NCBI GenBank assembly: GCA_020025255.1
Contig: JAHHSK010000056.1
Location: 1-12,182, forward strand
Direction of reading: 5' to 3'
Source: Ruthenibacterium sp.
Lineage (GTDB): Bacteria; Bacillota; Clostridia; Oscillospirales; Ruminococcaceae
Length of the DNA stretch: 12,182 nt
Shown: in pieces, positions 1 to 6,772 of the stretch
How positions within the stretch are numbered: position 1 is the first letter of the stretch
How the letters are laid out: every line of letters starts with the position of its first letter
Notes under the pieces: model-generated
The model's input: the letters and a program-made list of their open reading frames with translations, nothing else
The model's database searches: none
What the model was told of the DNA's origin: nothing
Made by a program: the position numbers and the translations under genes

Positions 1-25
1 TTTGCGCTGTGCGCAAACTGTGCGC
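1..25. repeat. Short inverted plus direct repeat downstream of adhE
   Basis: Bases 1-7 (TTTGCGC) and 11-17 (GCGCAAA) form a perfect 7-bp inverted repeat with a TGT loop. The octamer CTGTGCGC also occurs twice, at 7-14 and 18-25. The element lies beyond the adhE 3' end and is cut by the window edge, so its full extent and function cannot be judged. Confidence 0.5.
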
Positions 26-39
26 CCGGTGTCCTTCAA

Positions 40-65
40 AGGCTGCCGAACTTTTTCGACAGCCT
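40..65 (-). terminator. Probable adhE terminator hairpin
   Basis: Read on the minus strand, AGGCTGTCGA and TCGGCAGCCT form a 10-bp stem around a 6-nt loop, with one G-U pair and a short run of three T after the stem. On the plus strand the same position would be a C-A mismatch, so the structure fits a minus-strand RNA better. Two more small hairpins lie between it and the adhE stop: 70-88 (CGGCAC/GTGCCG) and 99-114 (CCGAAC/GTTCGG). The weak T tract keeps this tentative. Confidence 0.45.
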
Positions 66-114
66 CTGACGGCACCGTAAAAGTGCCGCCTTTTGTGCCG
101 AACCCGCGTTCGGA

Positions 115-2745
115 TTATTTGCTTTCGCCGTAATATGCTTTCTTGTACAGCTCTTTGATTTCAGAAACCAGCGGATACACGGGGTTTGCCGTGGTGCACT
201 GATCTTCAAATGCCTTATAGGAAAGCGCGTCGATGTTTGCCATAAAATCGGCTTCGCTGACGCCGCAGTCTTTGATGCAGGCCGGACGCTCGGTTTTCTT
301 CATCAAATCACGAACTGCTTCGATCAAAAGATCCACAGCCTTATCAACCGGTGTGTTCTTGCTGCACAGGCCAAGGCGGAACGCGATCTTTGCATAGCGC
401 TCATCCGCAACATATTCCTTATATTTCGGGAACGGCGGGAACTTGGTGGGCTTGGTTGCGTTGTACTTGATGACGTACGGCAGCAAAATCGCATTGGCGC
501 GCCCGTGCGGGATATGGCATTCGGCACCCAGCTTGTGCGCCATGGAATGGTTCAGGCCAAGGAATGCGTTCGTGAAGGCCATGCCGGCAATGCAGGATGC
601 ATTGTGCATCTTTTCGCGCGCGGCCGGATCCCCGTTGTAGGATTTTTCCAGATTTTCAAACACCAGCTCGATCGCATGCAGTGCAAGGCCGTCGGTGTAA
701 TCGTTTGCCATGACGGAAACGTATGATTCGATCGCGTGCGTCAGAACATCCAGGCCGGTATCGGCAACGATGCTGCGCGGCATCGAACGCGTGAACTGCG
801 GGTCGATGATCGCAACGTCCGGCGTCAGGCTGTAATCCGCCAACGGATATTTGGTGTTCTCGTTCTGCTTATCGGTAATAACCGCAAAGCTGGTAACCTC
901 GCTGCCCGTGCCGGAAGTGGTGGGGATGCAGACCATTTTTGCTTTTCTGCCAAGATCCGGGAACTTGAACGCGCGCTTGCGGATATCAAGGAAGCGCTGG
1001 CGCACGCCGTCAAAGCTGGTTTCGGGATGTTCATAGAACAGCCACATGCCCTTTGCCGCGTCGATCGCGCTGCCGCCGCCGATTGCAATGATGACATCCG
1101 GCTGGAAGGCATTCATTGCCTCCACGCCGCGCATAACACATTCAACGGAAGGATCGCTTTCCACGTCCGAATAAATCAGGCTGTGGCAGTAATCGGTGCG
1201 CTTGCGCAGATAGTAAAGGATCTTATCCACATTGCCCAGCTTGACCATGACCGGGTCGGTAACAATAAATGCACGGCTGATGCCTTCCATTTTTTCCAGA
1301 TACTGGATCGAATCTTCTTCAAAATAGATCCGGGGCGGCACCTTGAACCACTGCATATTGACTCTCCTCTTTGCAATGCGTTTTTTGTTGATGAGGTTCA
1401 CGGTGGTTACATTCTGGGAAACGCTGTTCTTTCCGTAAGAACCGCAGCCCAGCGTCAGGGACGGGGTGTTGGTGTTGTAGATATCACCGATTGCACCCTG
1501 CGAGGACGGGCTGTTCACGATGATGCGCCCTACGCGCATCGCAATGCCGTATTCATCCGCGATCTTCATATCGCCCGTGTGGATCACCGCGGAATGGCCA
1601 AGGCCGCCAAGTTCGAGCATACGGTTTGCATATTCGAAGCCCTGCTCGGTGCTGTTCACCTTGAAGTACGCCAGTACCGGAGAAAGCTTTTCCTTTGCCA
1701 GCGGGTGCGTTCCGTCCGGCTTATCCAGCGGCGCAATCAGGATCTTCGTCTTGGCGGGCACCTTCAGCCCGGCCTGTTCAGCGATCCAGCCGGCCGATTT
1801 GCCCACCAGCGGGGCAAACACGCCTTTGTTGGGATCGGGGAACATATATTTCGTCAGCTTTTCGGTTTCGTCCGGATTCAGGAAATAGCAGTTGTTTTCC
1901 GCCATGTAGCGTTCAAATTCGGCTGCAATTTCCGTATCGACGATCACGGCCTGTTCGGATGCGCAGATCATTCCGTTATCAAACGTTTTCGACATCATCA
2001 GGTCGGTGCATGCGCGGTGCAGATCGCAGCTTTTTTCAATATAGCAGGGCACGTTGCCGGGGCCAACGCCCAAGGCGGGTTTGCCGCAGCTGTAAGCCGC
2101 CTTTACCATGCCCGGGCCGCCGGTTGCCAGGATCGTTGCAACCCCCGGATGATTCATCAATGCGCCCGTTGCTTCGATCGAAGGCTTGTCGATCCACTGG
2201 ATGCAGTTCTTCGGGGCACCGGCTTTGACAGCGGCTTCGTATACGATGCGCGCCGCTTCGGCCGAGCACTTCTGTGCCGAAGGGTGGAAGCCGAAGATGA
2301 TCGGGTTGCGCGTTTTGACGGCAATCAGGCTTTTGAACAGCGTGGTGGACGTCGGGTTCGTCGTCGGGGTAACACCCGCGATCACGCCCACAGGCTCTGC
2401 CACTTCCACATAGCCTTCCATTTCGTTTTCGTCCAAGACCCCTACGGTCTTTTCCTTTTTGATATCATGCCAGATATATTCGGTTGCGAACATATTTTTA
2501 ATGACTTTATCTTCATACACGCCGCGGCCGGTTTCTTCCACGGCCATGCGGGCCAGCTCCTGATGCTTATCCAAACCTGCCAGTGCCATGGCGTGTACGA
2601 TCGAATCGATCGCTTCCTGATCCAGCTTCAGGAATTCCTGCAGGGCAGCCTGCGCTTTTTCCACAAGGCCATTGATCATGGTATCGACTGTGTTTTCCTT
2701 GCCTGTTTCGGTTTCGGGTACGGTGTTTTTCTTTTTATCAGCCAT
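115..2745 (-). CDS. adhE: Bifunctional acetaldehyde-CoA/alcohol dehydrogenase AdhE
   Basis: This 876-residue cytoplasmic enzyme reduces acetyl-CoA to acetaldehyde and then to ethanol with NADH, regenerating NAD+ in fermentation. The N-terminal aldehyde dehydrogenase half covers about residues 20-450. It contains EPVGVIAGVTPTTNP at 117-131 and the catalytic Cys261 in MICASEQA. The C-terminal iron-dependent alcohol dehydrogenase half covers about 465-870. It contains IAIGGGSAID at 553-562 and metal ligands inferred by alignment with E. coli AdhE: Asp666, His670, His733 and His747. Length matches full-length AdhE (about 870-890). The ATG at 2743-2745 is preceded 8 nt upstream by GGAGG (minus strand); the next Met, residue 23, has no ribosome site. 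The first 20 residues are a polar, Lys/Glu-rich extension before the conserved start of the family. The gene is monocistronic here and divergent from prmA, with a strong promoter carrying two Rex-like operators. AdhE proteins commonly assemble into spirosome filaments. Confidence 0.97.
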   Translation of the reverse strand: MADKKKNTVPETETGKENTVDTMINGLVEKAQAALQEFLKLDQEAIDSIVHAMALAGLDKHQELARMAVEETGRGVYEDKVIKNMFATEYIWHDIKKEKTVGVLDENEMEGYVEVAEPVGVIAGVTPTTNPTSTTLFKSLIAVKTRNPIIFGFHPSAQKCSAEAARIVYEAAVKAGAPKNCIQWIDKPSIEATGALMNHPGVATILATGGPGMVKAAYSCGKPALGVGPGNVPCYIEKSCDLHRACTDLMMSKTFDNGMICASEQAVIVDTEIAAEFERYMAENNCYFLNPDETEKLTKYMFPDPNKGVFAPLVGKSAGWIAEQAGLKVPAKTKILIAPLDKPDGTHPLAKEKLSPVLAYFKVNSTEQGFEYANRMLELGGLGHSAVIHTGDMKIADEYGIAMRVGRIIVNSPSSQGAIGDIYNTNTPSLTLGCGSYGKNSVSQNVTTVNLINKKRIAKRRVNMQWFKVPPRIYFEEDSIQYLEKMEGISRAFIVTDPVMVKLGNVDKILYYLRKRTDYCHSLIYSDVESDPSVECVMRGVEAMNAFQPDVIIAIGGGSAIDAAKGMWLFYEHPETSFDGVRQRFLDIRKRAFKFPDLGRKAKMVCIPTTSGTGSEVTSFAVITDKQNENTKYPLADYSLTPDVAIIDPQFTRSMPRSIVADTGLDVLTHAIESYVSVMANDYTDGLALHAIELVFENLEKSYNGDPAAREKMHNASCIAGMAFTNAFLGLNHSMAHKLGAECHIPHGRANAILLPYVIKYNATKPTKFPPFPKYKEYVADERYAKIAFRLGLCSKNTPVDKAVDLLIEAVRDLMKKTERPACIKDCGVSEADFMANIDALSYKAFEDQCTTANPVYPLVSEIKELYKKAYYGESK

Positions 2746-2813
2746 CGATTTTTCCTCCTCAAATCCTACGGAAAGATGCTGTTTTCTTTGGGTCGGCTTA
2801 TTGCCTTGCCTAT

Positions 2814-2842
2814 ATCATACCATTATGTTAAAAGTTTATCAA
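2814..2842 (-). promoter_or_regulatory. adhE promoter (sigma-A type)
   Basis: On the minus strand TTGATA (2837-2842) is separated by exactly 17 bp from TATGAT (2814-2819), and TGG before the -10 gives an extended -10. Transcription would start near 2807, leaving a leader of about 60 nt before the ATG. The -35 hexamer is also the first half-site of a Rex-like operator, so a bound repressor would block RNA polymerase directly. Confidence 0.85.
2825..2842 (-). promoter_or_regulatory. Promoter-proximal Rex-like operator
   Basis: The minus-strand 18-mer TTGATAAACTTTTAACAT agrees with the clostridial Rex consensus TTGTTAANNNNTTAACAA at 12 of 14 defined positions. It covers the whole -35 box and part of the spacer of the adhE promoter. 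Rex is a redox-sensing repressor released by high NADH, and adhE is a classical target in Clostridia. Binding here is inferred, and no rex gene lies in the window. Confidence 0.75.
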
Positions 2843-2857
2843 TGTACAAGACGCCGA

Positions 2858-2875
2858 ATGTTACTATTTTAACAA
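2858..2875 (-). promoter_or_regulatory. Upstream Rex-like operator
   Basis: The minus-strand 18-mer TTGTTAAAATAGTAACAT also matches 12 of 14 defined positions of TTGTTAANNNNTTAACAA. Its centre is 33 bp, about three helical turns, upstream of the promoter-proximal site, so two bound Rex dimers would sit on roughly the same face of the helix. It lies just upstream of the adhE -35 box. Confidence 0.75.
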
Positions 2876-2957
2876 TCTTTTTTTGTTCAATTCCACAAAA
2901 AACGCACAAAGCGCCTTTTTTTGCTGCCCTTGCGGACGCTTTTTCGCTTTGCAGCCA

Positions 2958-2986
2958 TTTTGCTTCTTTGTTTTTTTGTGTATAAT
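2958..2986 (+). promoter_or_regulatory. prmA operon promoter
   Basis: A perfect -10 box TATAAT lies at 2981-2986, in an otherwise T-rich stretch. The -35 is poor (TTTTGC at 2958-2963 with 17-bp spacing). Transcription would start near 2993, and the RNA would begin with a small GCCCC-TGT-GGGGC hairpin at 2996-3008. A 6-bp dyad, TTTTGT at 2974-2979 and ACAAAA at 2990-2995, brackets the -10. Confidence 0.65.
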
Positions 2987-3046
2987 AGTACAAAAGCCCC
3001 TGTGGGGCATCCCGGAAAAAGCATTGTTTAAAGGAGAACCAATTTT

Positions 3047-3967
3047 ATGGAATGGACCGATATCAAAACAACCGTATCCGCAGAATATGCGCAGACCGCA
3101 CAGGATATTGCCACGGGCATTTCCGGCGGGGGCATTTACATTGAAGATTACCGCGATCTGGAGCAGCAGGTGGAACAGATTGCCCATGTGGATCTGATCG
3201 AACCGGAGCTTGTGGAAAAAAACCGCAGCGAGGTGATCGTTCACCTGTACATTGCGCCGGACGAAAACTTTGCGGAAATTGCCGATCTGATGAAGGATCG
3301 GCTGCAGCGCGCAGAGGTTCCTTATAAAATGGAATTCATCGGAGTTCAGCAGGAGGACTGGGAAACCGGCTGGAAGGCCTATTATCATGCTATGGACATC
3401 GGCAGCCGCCTTGCGATCGTACCCAGCTGGGAAGAATACGAAACCGACCGCACTGTTATTTCGCTTGACCCCGGCATGGCGTTCGGCACCGGCACGCATG
3501 AAACGACTGCTCTGTGCCTGGAAACGCTGGACCGTCTGGTTTCCGGCGGCGAGCGCGTATTGGATATCGGCACCGGCAGCGGCATCCTTGCGATCGCTTC
3601 GCTCAAGCTGGGTGCAGCCAAAGCCGAAGGCGTGGATATCGACCCGATGTGCGTGCGCACGGCCGGGGAAAACGCCGCACTCAACGGCGTGACACAGGAT
3701 TTTCAGGTTCTGATCGGTGATCTTTCCGACAAAGCCAGCGGCAGATATGACATCATCTGCGCTAATATCGTGGCAAACGCCATTATTCATCTTGTGCCGG
3801 ATGTACCCGCGCTTCTTGCCGAAAACGGCACCTTCCTTGCCAGCGGCATCATTGATACGCGCAAGGATGAAGTGATCGAGGCCGTAAAAAAGGCCGGGCT
3901 TGCCGTGCGCGAAGTAAAGGAAAAGAACGGCTGGGTCGCGTTGGTTTGCGGCCATGCCAAAGCCTAA
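3047..3967 (+). CDS. prmA: Ribosomal protein L11 methyltransferase PrmA
   Basis: This 306-residue cytoplasmic SAM-dependent enzyme methylates ribosomal protein L11. Residues 1 to about 110 form the substrate-recognition domain; the rest is a class I Rossmann methyltransferase. Visible signatures are the PrmA-specific DPGMAFGTGTHETT at 141-154, SAM motif I VLDIGTGSGI at 171-180, the acidic GVDIDP at 195-200, and the ICANIVAN catalytic-loop region at 237-244. Length is normal for the family. The ATG follows AAGGAG at 3031-3036. It heads a probable operon: its TAA is 9 bp before rsmE, and that stop is embedded in the rsmE ribosome site. PrmA-RsmE adjacency is common in Firmicutes, where dnaJ often precedes prmA. 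Here dnaJ is absent and adhE is the divergent neighbour. Confidence 0.96.
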   Translation: MEWTDIKTTVSAEYAQTAQDIATGISGGGIYIEDYRDLEQQVEQIAHVDLIEPELVEKNRSEVIVHLYIAPDENFAEIADLMKDRLQRAEVPYKMEFIGVQQEDWETGWKAYYHAMDIGSRLAIVPSWEEYETDRTVISLDPGMAFGTGTHETTALCLETLDRLVSGGERVLDIGTGSGILAIASLKLGAAKAEGVDIDPMCVRTAGENAALNGVTQDFQVLIGDLSDKASGRYDIICANIVANAIIHLVPDVPALLAENGTFLASGIIDTRKDEVIEAVKKAGLAVREVKEKNGWVALVCGHAKA

Positions 3968-3976
3968 GGAGGAAGT

Positions 3977-4696
3977 ATGCCGCACCGTTATTTTACCGAA
4001 CACATCCACGGCACCACCGCACAGCTGACCGGCGCAGACGCACATCATCTGGCGCGCGTCATGCGGGCAAAAGCGGGTGACCCTGTGATCGTATGCGATG
4101 CCCGCGGTACGGATTATGCCTGCACGGTTGCCGAATGCACGGGTGACTGCGTGATGCTGGATATCATTTCCAGTGCTCCCAGTGCATCAGAGCCGAGTGT
4201 GCGTGTAACAGTATATGCAGGATACCCAAAGCAGGATAAGCTGGAAACCATCATCCAGAAATCCGTAGAGCTGGGCGCCGTGCGCATCGTGCCGTTTTTC
4301 AGCCGCTATTGCGTTGCCGCGCCCAAAAAAGAAGAACAGAAAAACGTGCGCTACAACCGCATTGCTTTGGAAGCGGCAAAGCAGTGCGGACGCGGCGTGA
4401 TCCCCACGGTGGAAATGCCGATGAGCTATGCGCAGATGCTGGCGGATGCCGCCGAAAACGATGCCGCCTTCCTTTGCTATGAAGCGGGCGGCGACAGCCT
4501 ACATAGCCGGCTTGGGAATGCCAAGAGCATCGGCATCATCACAGGCAGCGAGGGGGGCTTTTCCGCACAAGAGGCCGAAGCCGCCCGCGCCGCAGGCTGT
4601 ATCTGGATCGGCCTTGGCCCGCGCATCCTTCGGTGTGAAACCGCCCCGACGGCAGCGCTTGCCGCCGTGATGACCCTTACCGGCAATTTACAATGA
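3977..4696 (+). CDS. rsmE: 16S rRNA m3U1498 methyltransferase RsmE
   Basis: This 239-residue SPOUT-class methyltransferase makes N3-methyluridine at position 1498 of 16S rRNA in the small subunit. An N-terminal PUA-like domain (about 1-70, with HHLARVMRAK at 23-32) precedes the knotted SPOUT domain. Signatures include KQDKLETIIQKSVELGA at 85-101, EAAKQCGR at 132-139, ITGSEGGFS at 188-196 and LGPRILRCETAPTAAL at 213-228; the last two form the trefoil-knot SAM site. Length is typical. The start ATG is preceded by TAAGGAGG, which overlaps the prmA stop, so coupling with prmA is likely. The following vanY-like gene starts 52 bp downstream with no classical terminator between, though a stable hairpin lies there. 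Confidence 0.95.
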   Translation: MPHRYFTEHIHGTTAQLTGADAHHLARVMRAKAGDPVIVCDARGTDYACTVAECTGDCVMLDIISSAPSASEPSVRVTVYAGYPKQDKLETIIQKSVELGAVRIVPFFSRYCVAAPKKEEQKNVRYNRIALEAAKQCGRGVIPTVEMPMSYAQMLADAAENDAAFLCYEAGGDSLHSRLGNAKSIGIITGSEGGFSAQEAEAARAAGCIWIGLGPRILRCETAPTAALAAVMTLTGNLQ

Positions 4697-4703
4697 TCCG
4701 CCG

Positions 4704-4737
4704 CTTTCGGCCTGTGCCGCAAACCGGCGGCCGAAGG
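4704..4737 (+). promoter_or_regulatory. Hairpin overlapping the vanY-like ribosome site
   Basis: CTTTCGGCC (4704-4712) pairs with GGCCGAAGG (4729-4737) through 9 bp including one G-U pair. GCCG (4716-4719) pairs with CGGC (4725-4728) above a 3-nt bulge, closed by a CAAAC loop. The 3' arm covers the first four bases of the AAGGGAG ribosome site (4734-4740), so folding could restrict translation of the next gene. There is no T tract, so it is not an ordinary terminator. Confidence 0.55.
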
Positions 4738-4748
4738 GAGTTTGTATT

Positions 4749-5546
4749 TTGCCCAGACAGATCCTTGCTTTTTTTCTTGTGCTTGCGCTGGCAGCGCTTT
4801 TGCTGGGCGGGTGTGCCCGTCAACCCGATGACCGCATCCGCCCCGATCTTTCCCAGAGTGCGCCGAAGGAAAACACGGCGACGCCCGGCGAACCGCAGCC
4901 CGCTGTGCCCGATCCGCGCGGCGAAACGCGCGAGCCGGCACATATGGCTTCGGCCGATGCCTCCACTGCATGGATGACGCGGCTTGTCAATGCCGAACAT
5001 CCTCTGCCGGAGGATTTTACCGTGGAAACCGCAGCCATACGCGGCTATGATGAACGCCAGTTCGACCGCCGCGCCGCACCGATGCTTCAGGCCATGCTGG
5101 AGGATGCCGAAAAGGCAGGCTGCAAGCTGTATCTGGTATCGGCATACCGCAGCATCCGCCGCCAAACCGCCCTGTTCCAGCGCAAGGTCAATACGTTTCT
5201 TGCCGAAGGGCTGCCGCAGGCGGAGGCGGAACGTCAGGCCGCGCTGTGGGTCGCACGCCCCGGCACATCCGAACACAATACCGGGCTTGCGGCGGATATC
5301 GTATCTGCCGACTGGTACGCTCACCATGATGATCTGACCGCTGATTTTGAAAACACGCCGGAATTTGAATGGCTTGCAGCGCATTGTGCGGAATACGGCT
5401 TCATCCTTCGCTACCCCAAGGGCAAGCAGGACATCACCGGCGTGGTATATGAGCCGTGGCATTACCGCTTTGTGGGCACACAGGCTGCCCGCAGCATGGC
5501 AGAGCAGGGCATCACGTTGGAAGAATGGAATTCCGCCGCTGCCTGA
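4749..5546 (+). CDS. VanY-like D,D-/L,D-carboxypeptidase lipoprotein
   Basis: This 265-residue zinc peptidase of the VanY/DacB (M15B) family trims C-terminal residues from peptidoglycan stem peptides outside the membrane. An N-terminal hydrophobic segment ends in a lipobox LGGC with Cys22 as the lipidation site, followed by a Pro/Ala/Glu-rich linker (about 28-70). The catalytic domain shows SAYRS at 131-135 and SEHNTGLAAD at 174-183, with zinc ligands His176 and Asp183. It also shows YEPWHYRF at 234-241, with catalytic Glu235 and zinc ligand His238, so the active site is complete. The start is a TTG eight nt after AAGGGAG; no in-frame ATG gives a signal peptide. It probably belongs to the prmA operon. 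Whether it acts as a D,D- or L,D-carboxypeptidase cannot be told, and nothing nearby suggests a vancomycin-resistance cluster. Confidence 0.9.
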   Translation: MPRQILAFFLVLALAALLLGGCARQPDDRIRPDLSQSAPKENTATPGEPQPAVPDPRGETREPAHMASADASTAWMTRLVNAEHPLPEDFTVETAAIRGYDERQFDRRAAPMLQAMLEDAEKAGCKLYLVSAYRSIRRQTALFQRKVNTFLAEGLPQAEAERQAALWVARPGTSEHNTGLAADIVSADWYAHHDDLTADFENTPEFEWLAAHCAEYGFILRYPKGKQDITGVVYEPWHYRFVGTQAARSMAEQGITLEEWNSAAA

Positions 5547-5593
5547 AAATTTCACAAAAGTATCGGATTTCTCTTTTTTTGCACTTTGATTTA

Positions 5594-5602
5594 TGCTATA
5601 CT
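5594..5602 (+). promoter_or_regulatory. degV extended -10 promoter
   Basis: TGC directly before TATACT (5597-5602) gives an extended -10 element in an AT-rich gap. No convincing -35 is seen at 16-18 bp. Transcription would start near 5609, about 50 nt before degV. No terminator separates the preceding gene, so this would be an internal promoter supplementing operon read-through. Confidence 0.5.
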
Positions 5603-5658
5603 GTGCATGTATAAAAATTTTTTTACGGCTCTTATCGCGCAAAAAGGAGTGATCTGAA

Positions 5659-6531
5659 ATGCAGCCTTATCGGATTTTGACCGATTCTACGACCGATCTC
5701 TCTCCGGAGATCATTGCCGAACTGGATATCAGCGTTCTTCCGATGACCTATACGATCGACGGAAAAACATATCACAACGATCCGGACGAGCATGAGCTTT
5801 CCTCCCATGATTTCTATGAAATGCTCCGGGCCGGGAAGCTTTCCACCACCAGCCAAATCAACATCGAAACCTTCAAAGCCGAAGCCGGAAAGCTTGCGCG
5901 CGAGGGCTTCGATGTTTTGTACATTGCGTTTTCTTCCGGCCTTTCCGGAACCTATAATTCCGCCCGCCTTGCCTTTGAGGAGCTGAGTGCCGAATACCCC
6001 GATCATAAATTCATTGCGGTGGACAGCCTTGCTGCCTCTATGGGGGAAGGGCTGCTGGTATACCACGCGGCAAAGCGCCGGCAAAGCGGCAGCACGATCG
6101 AACAAACCGCGCAGTGGGTTTTGGATAACCGCCTGCATCTGGCGCACTGGTTCACGGTGGATGATCTGAACCACCTCAAGCGCGGCGGACGGCTTTCCGG
6201 TGCGGCAGCCTTTTTCGGGACGATGCTGAACATCAAGCCCGTGCTGCATACCGACGACGAAGGGCATCTTGTTCCTATGGAAAAGGTGCGCGGACGCAAA
6301 GCCAGCCTTACGGCGCTGATTTCCCGCATGAAAGCGGATGCGATCGACCCTGCCGATCAAACAATTTTCATCAGCCATGGCGATTGCCTTGACGATGCGC
6401 AGTTCGTGGCGGAGCTTGTGCGCAGCGAATTCGGCACAAAGGATATCCGCATCCACACCATAGGCCCTGTCATCGGCAGCCATTCCGGCCCCGGCACGAT
6501 CGCTTTGTTCTATTTGGGCACCAAGCGTTAA
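5659..6531 (+). CDS. DegV family fatty-acid-binding protein (FakB type)
   Basis: This 290-residue cytoplasmic DegV-fold protein would bind a fatty acid and present it to the kinase FakA for phosphorylation, feeding phospholipid synthesis. Family signatures are ILTDSTTDL at 6-14, the lipid-headgroup loop TTSQIN at 63-68, SSGLSGTYNSA at 92-102, HLKRGGRLSG at 172-181 and GPVIGSHSGPGTI at 269-281. Length is standard (about 280-290). The ATG follows AAAGGAGTGATC at 5643-5654. No fakA (DAK-domain) gene lies in the window, so partnership with FakA is from family knowledge only. Genomes usually carry several DegV paralogues with different fatty-acid preferences, which sequence alone does not reveal. 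It is the last gene before a strong terminator and may be read both from its own promoter and from prmA. Confidence 0.92.
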   Translation: MQPYRILTDSTTDLSPEIIAELDISVLPMTYTIDGKTYHNDPDEHELSSHDFYEMLRAGKLSTTSQINIETFKAEAGKLAREGFDVLYIAFSSGLSGTYNSARLAFEELSAEYPDHKFIAVDSLAASMGEGLLVYHAAKRRQSGSTIEQTAQWVLDNRLHLAHWFTVDDLNHLKRGGRLSGAAAFFGTMLNIKPVLHTDDEGHLVPMEKVRGRKASLTALISRMKADAIDPADQTIFISHGDCLDDAQFVAELVRSEFGTKDIRIHTIGPVIGSHSGPGTIALFYLGTKR

Positions 6532-6553
6532 GTTCGGCGCACCCCGCAATTAT

Positions 6554-6594
6554 CCTGTCCGAAATCCATTCGCTTTCGGACAGGTTTTTCTTTT
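6554..6594 (+). terminator. Terminator of the prmA-degV unit
   Basis: CCTGTCCGAAA (6554-6564) and TTTCGGACAGG (6574-6584) form a perfect 11-bp stem with a 9-nt loop. TTTTTCTTTT follows. This is a canonical intrinsic terminator 22 bp after the degV stop. Confidence 0.93.
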
Positions 6595-6660
6595 GCCGCA
6601 CAGCAGGGCGGCATTTTCCGTAACTGCGCCGCGGAAAGCGGGCACAGCGCTGTTTTTTCC

Positions 6661-6689
6661 TTGACTTTTCCGCCCCCATGCCTTATTAT
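6661..6689 (+). promoter_or_regulatory. Promoter of the C39-like gene
   Basis: TTGACT (6661-6666) and TATTAT (6684-6689) are separated by exactly 17 bp. Transcription would start near 6696, giving a leader of about 77 nt that contains a long hairpin. The preceding terminator makes this unit independent of degV. Confidence 0.8.
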
Positions 6690-6715
6690 GGGATATTGTA
6701 TTAAAGCATGTTTTG

Positions 6716-6751
6716 TCGCCGAAACCGTTTGAATCAAGCGTTTTTCGGCGA
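6716..6751 (+). promoter_or_regulatory. Leader hairpin upstream of the C39-like gene
   Basis: TCGCCGAAA (6716-6724) pairs perfectly with TTTCGGCGA (6743-6751). After a 1x2 internal loop, CGTTTG (6726-6731) pairs with CAAGCG (6735-6740), with one G-U, around an AAT triloop. ATTTTG follows, and the ribosome site begins at 6760. It could be an attenuator, a stability element or a protein-binding hairpin. No known riboswitch consensus is recognisable. Confidence 0.6.
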
Positions 6752-6772
6752 TTTTGTGTAAGGAGCAAATCT

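Noticed and set aside
736..2985. A long plus-strand open frame (749 codons) antisense to adhE
   Set aside because: It has no ribosome site, is rich in His/Arg/Phe without a recognisable domain, and runs through the adhE promoter; it is a codon-bias shadow of adhE.
2978..2995. Third Rex box at the prmA promoter
   Set aside because: The 18-mer matches only 9 of 14 consensus positions and fails in the inner half-sites, so Rex control of prmA is not supported.
2864..4048. A 394-codon minus-strand frame opposite prmA
   Set aside because: It is antisense to a clear PrmA, has no family signature and crosses the prmA promoter and ribosome site.
4749..5546. Vancomycin-resistance VanY
   Set aside because: Only the general M15B carboxypeptidase signature is present, and no vanA/B ligase, vanH, vanX or two-component genes are nearby.
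5580..5607. TGCAC/GTGCA dyad around the degV -10
   Set aside because: The arms are only 5 bp with an 18-bp gap, which is likely by chance.
6713..6772. TTG start adding 20 residues to the C39-like protein
   Set aside because: It lies in the leader hairpin with no ribosome site, whereas the ATG at 6773 has AAGGAG 7 nt upstream.
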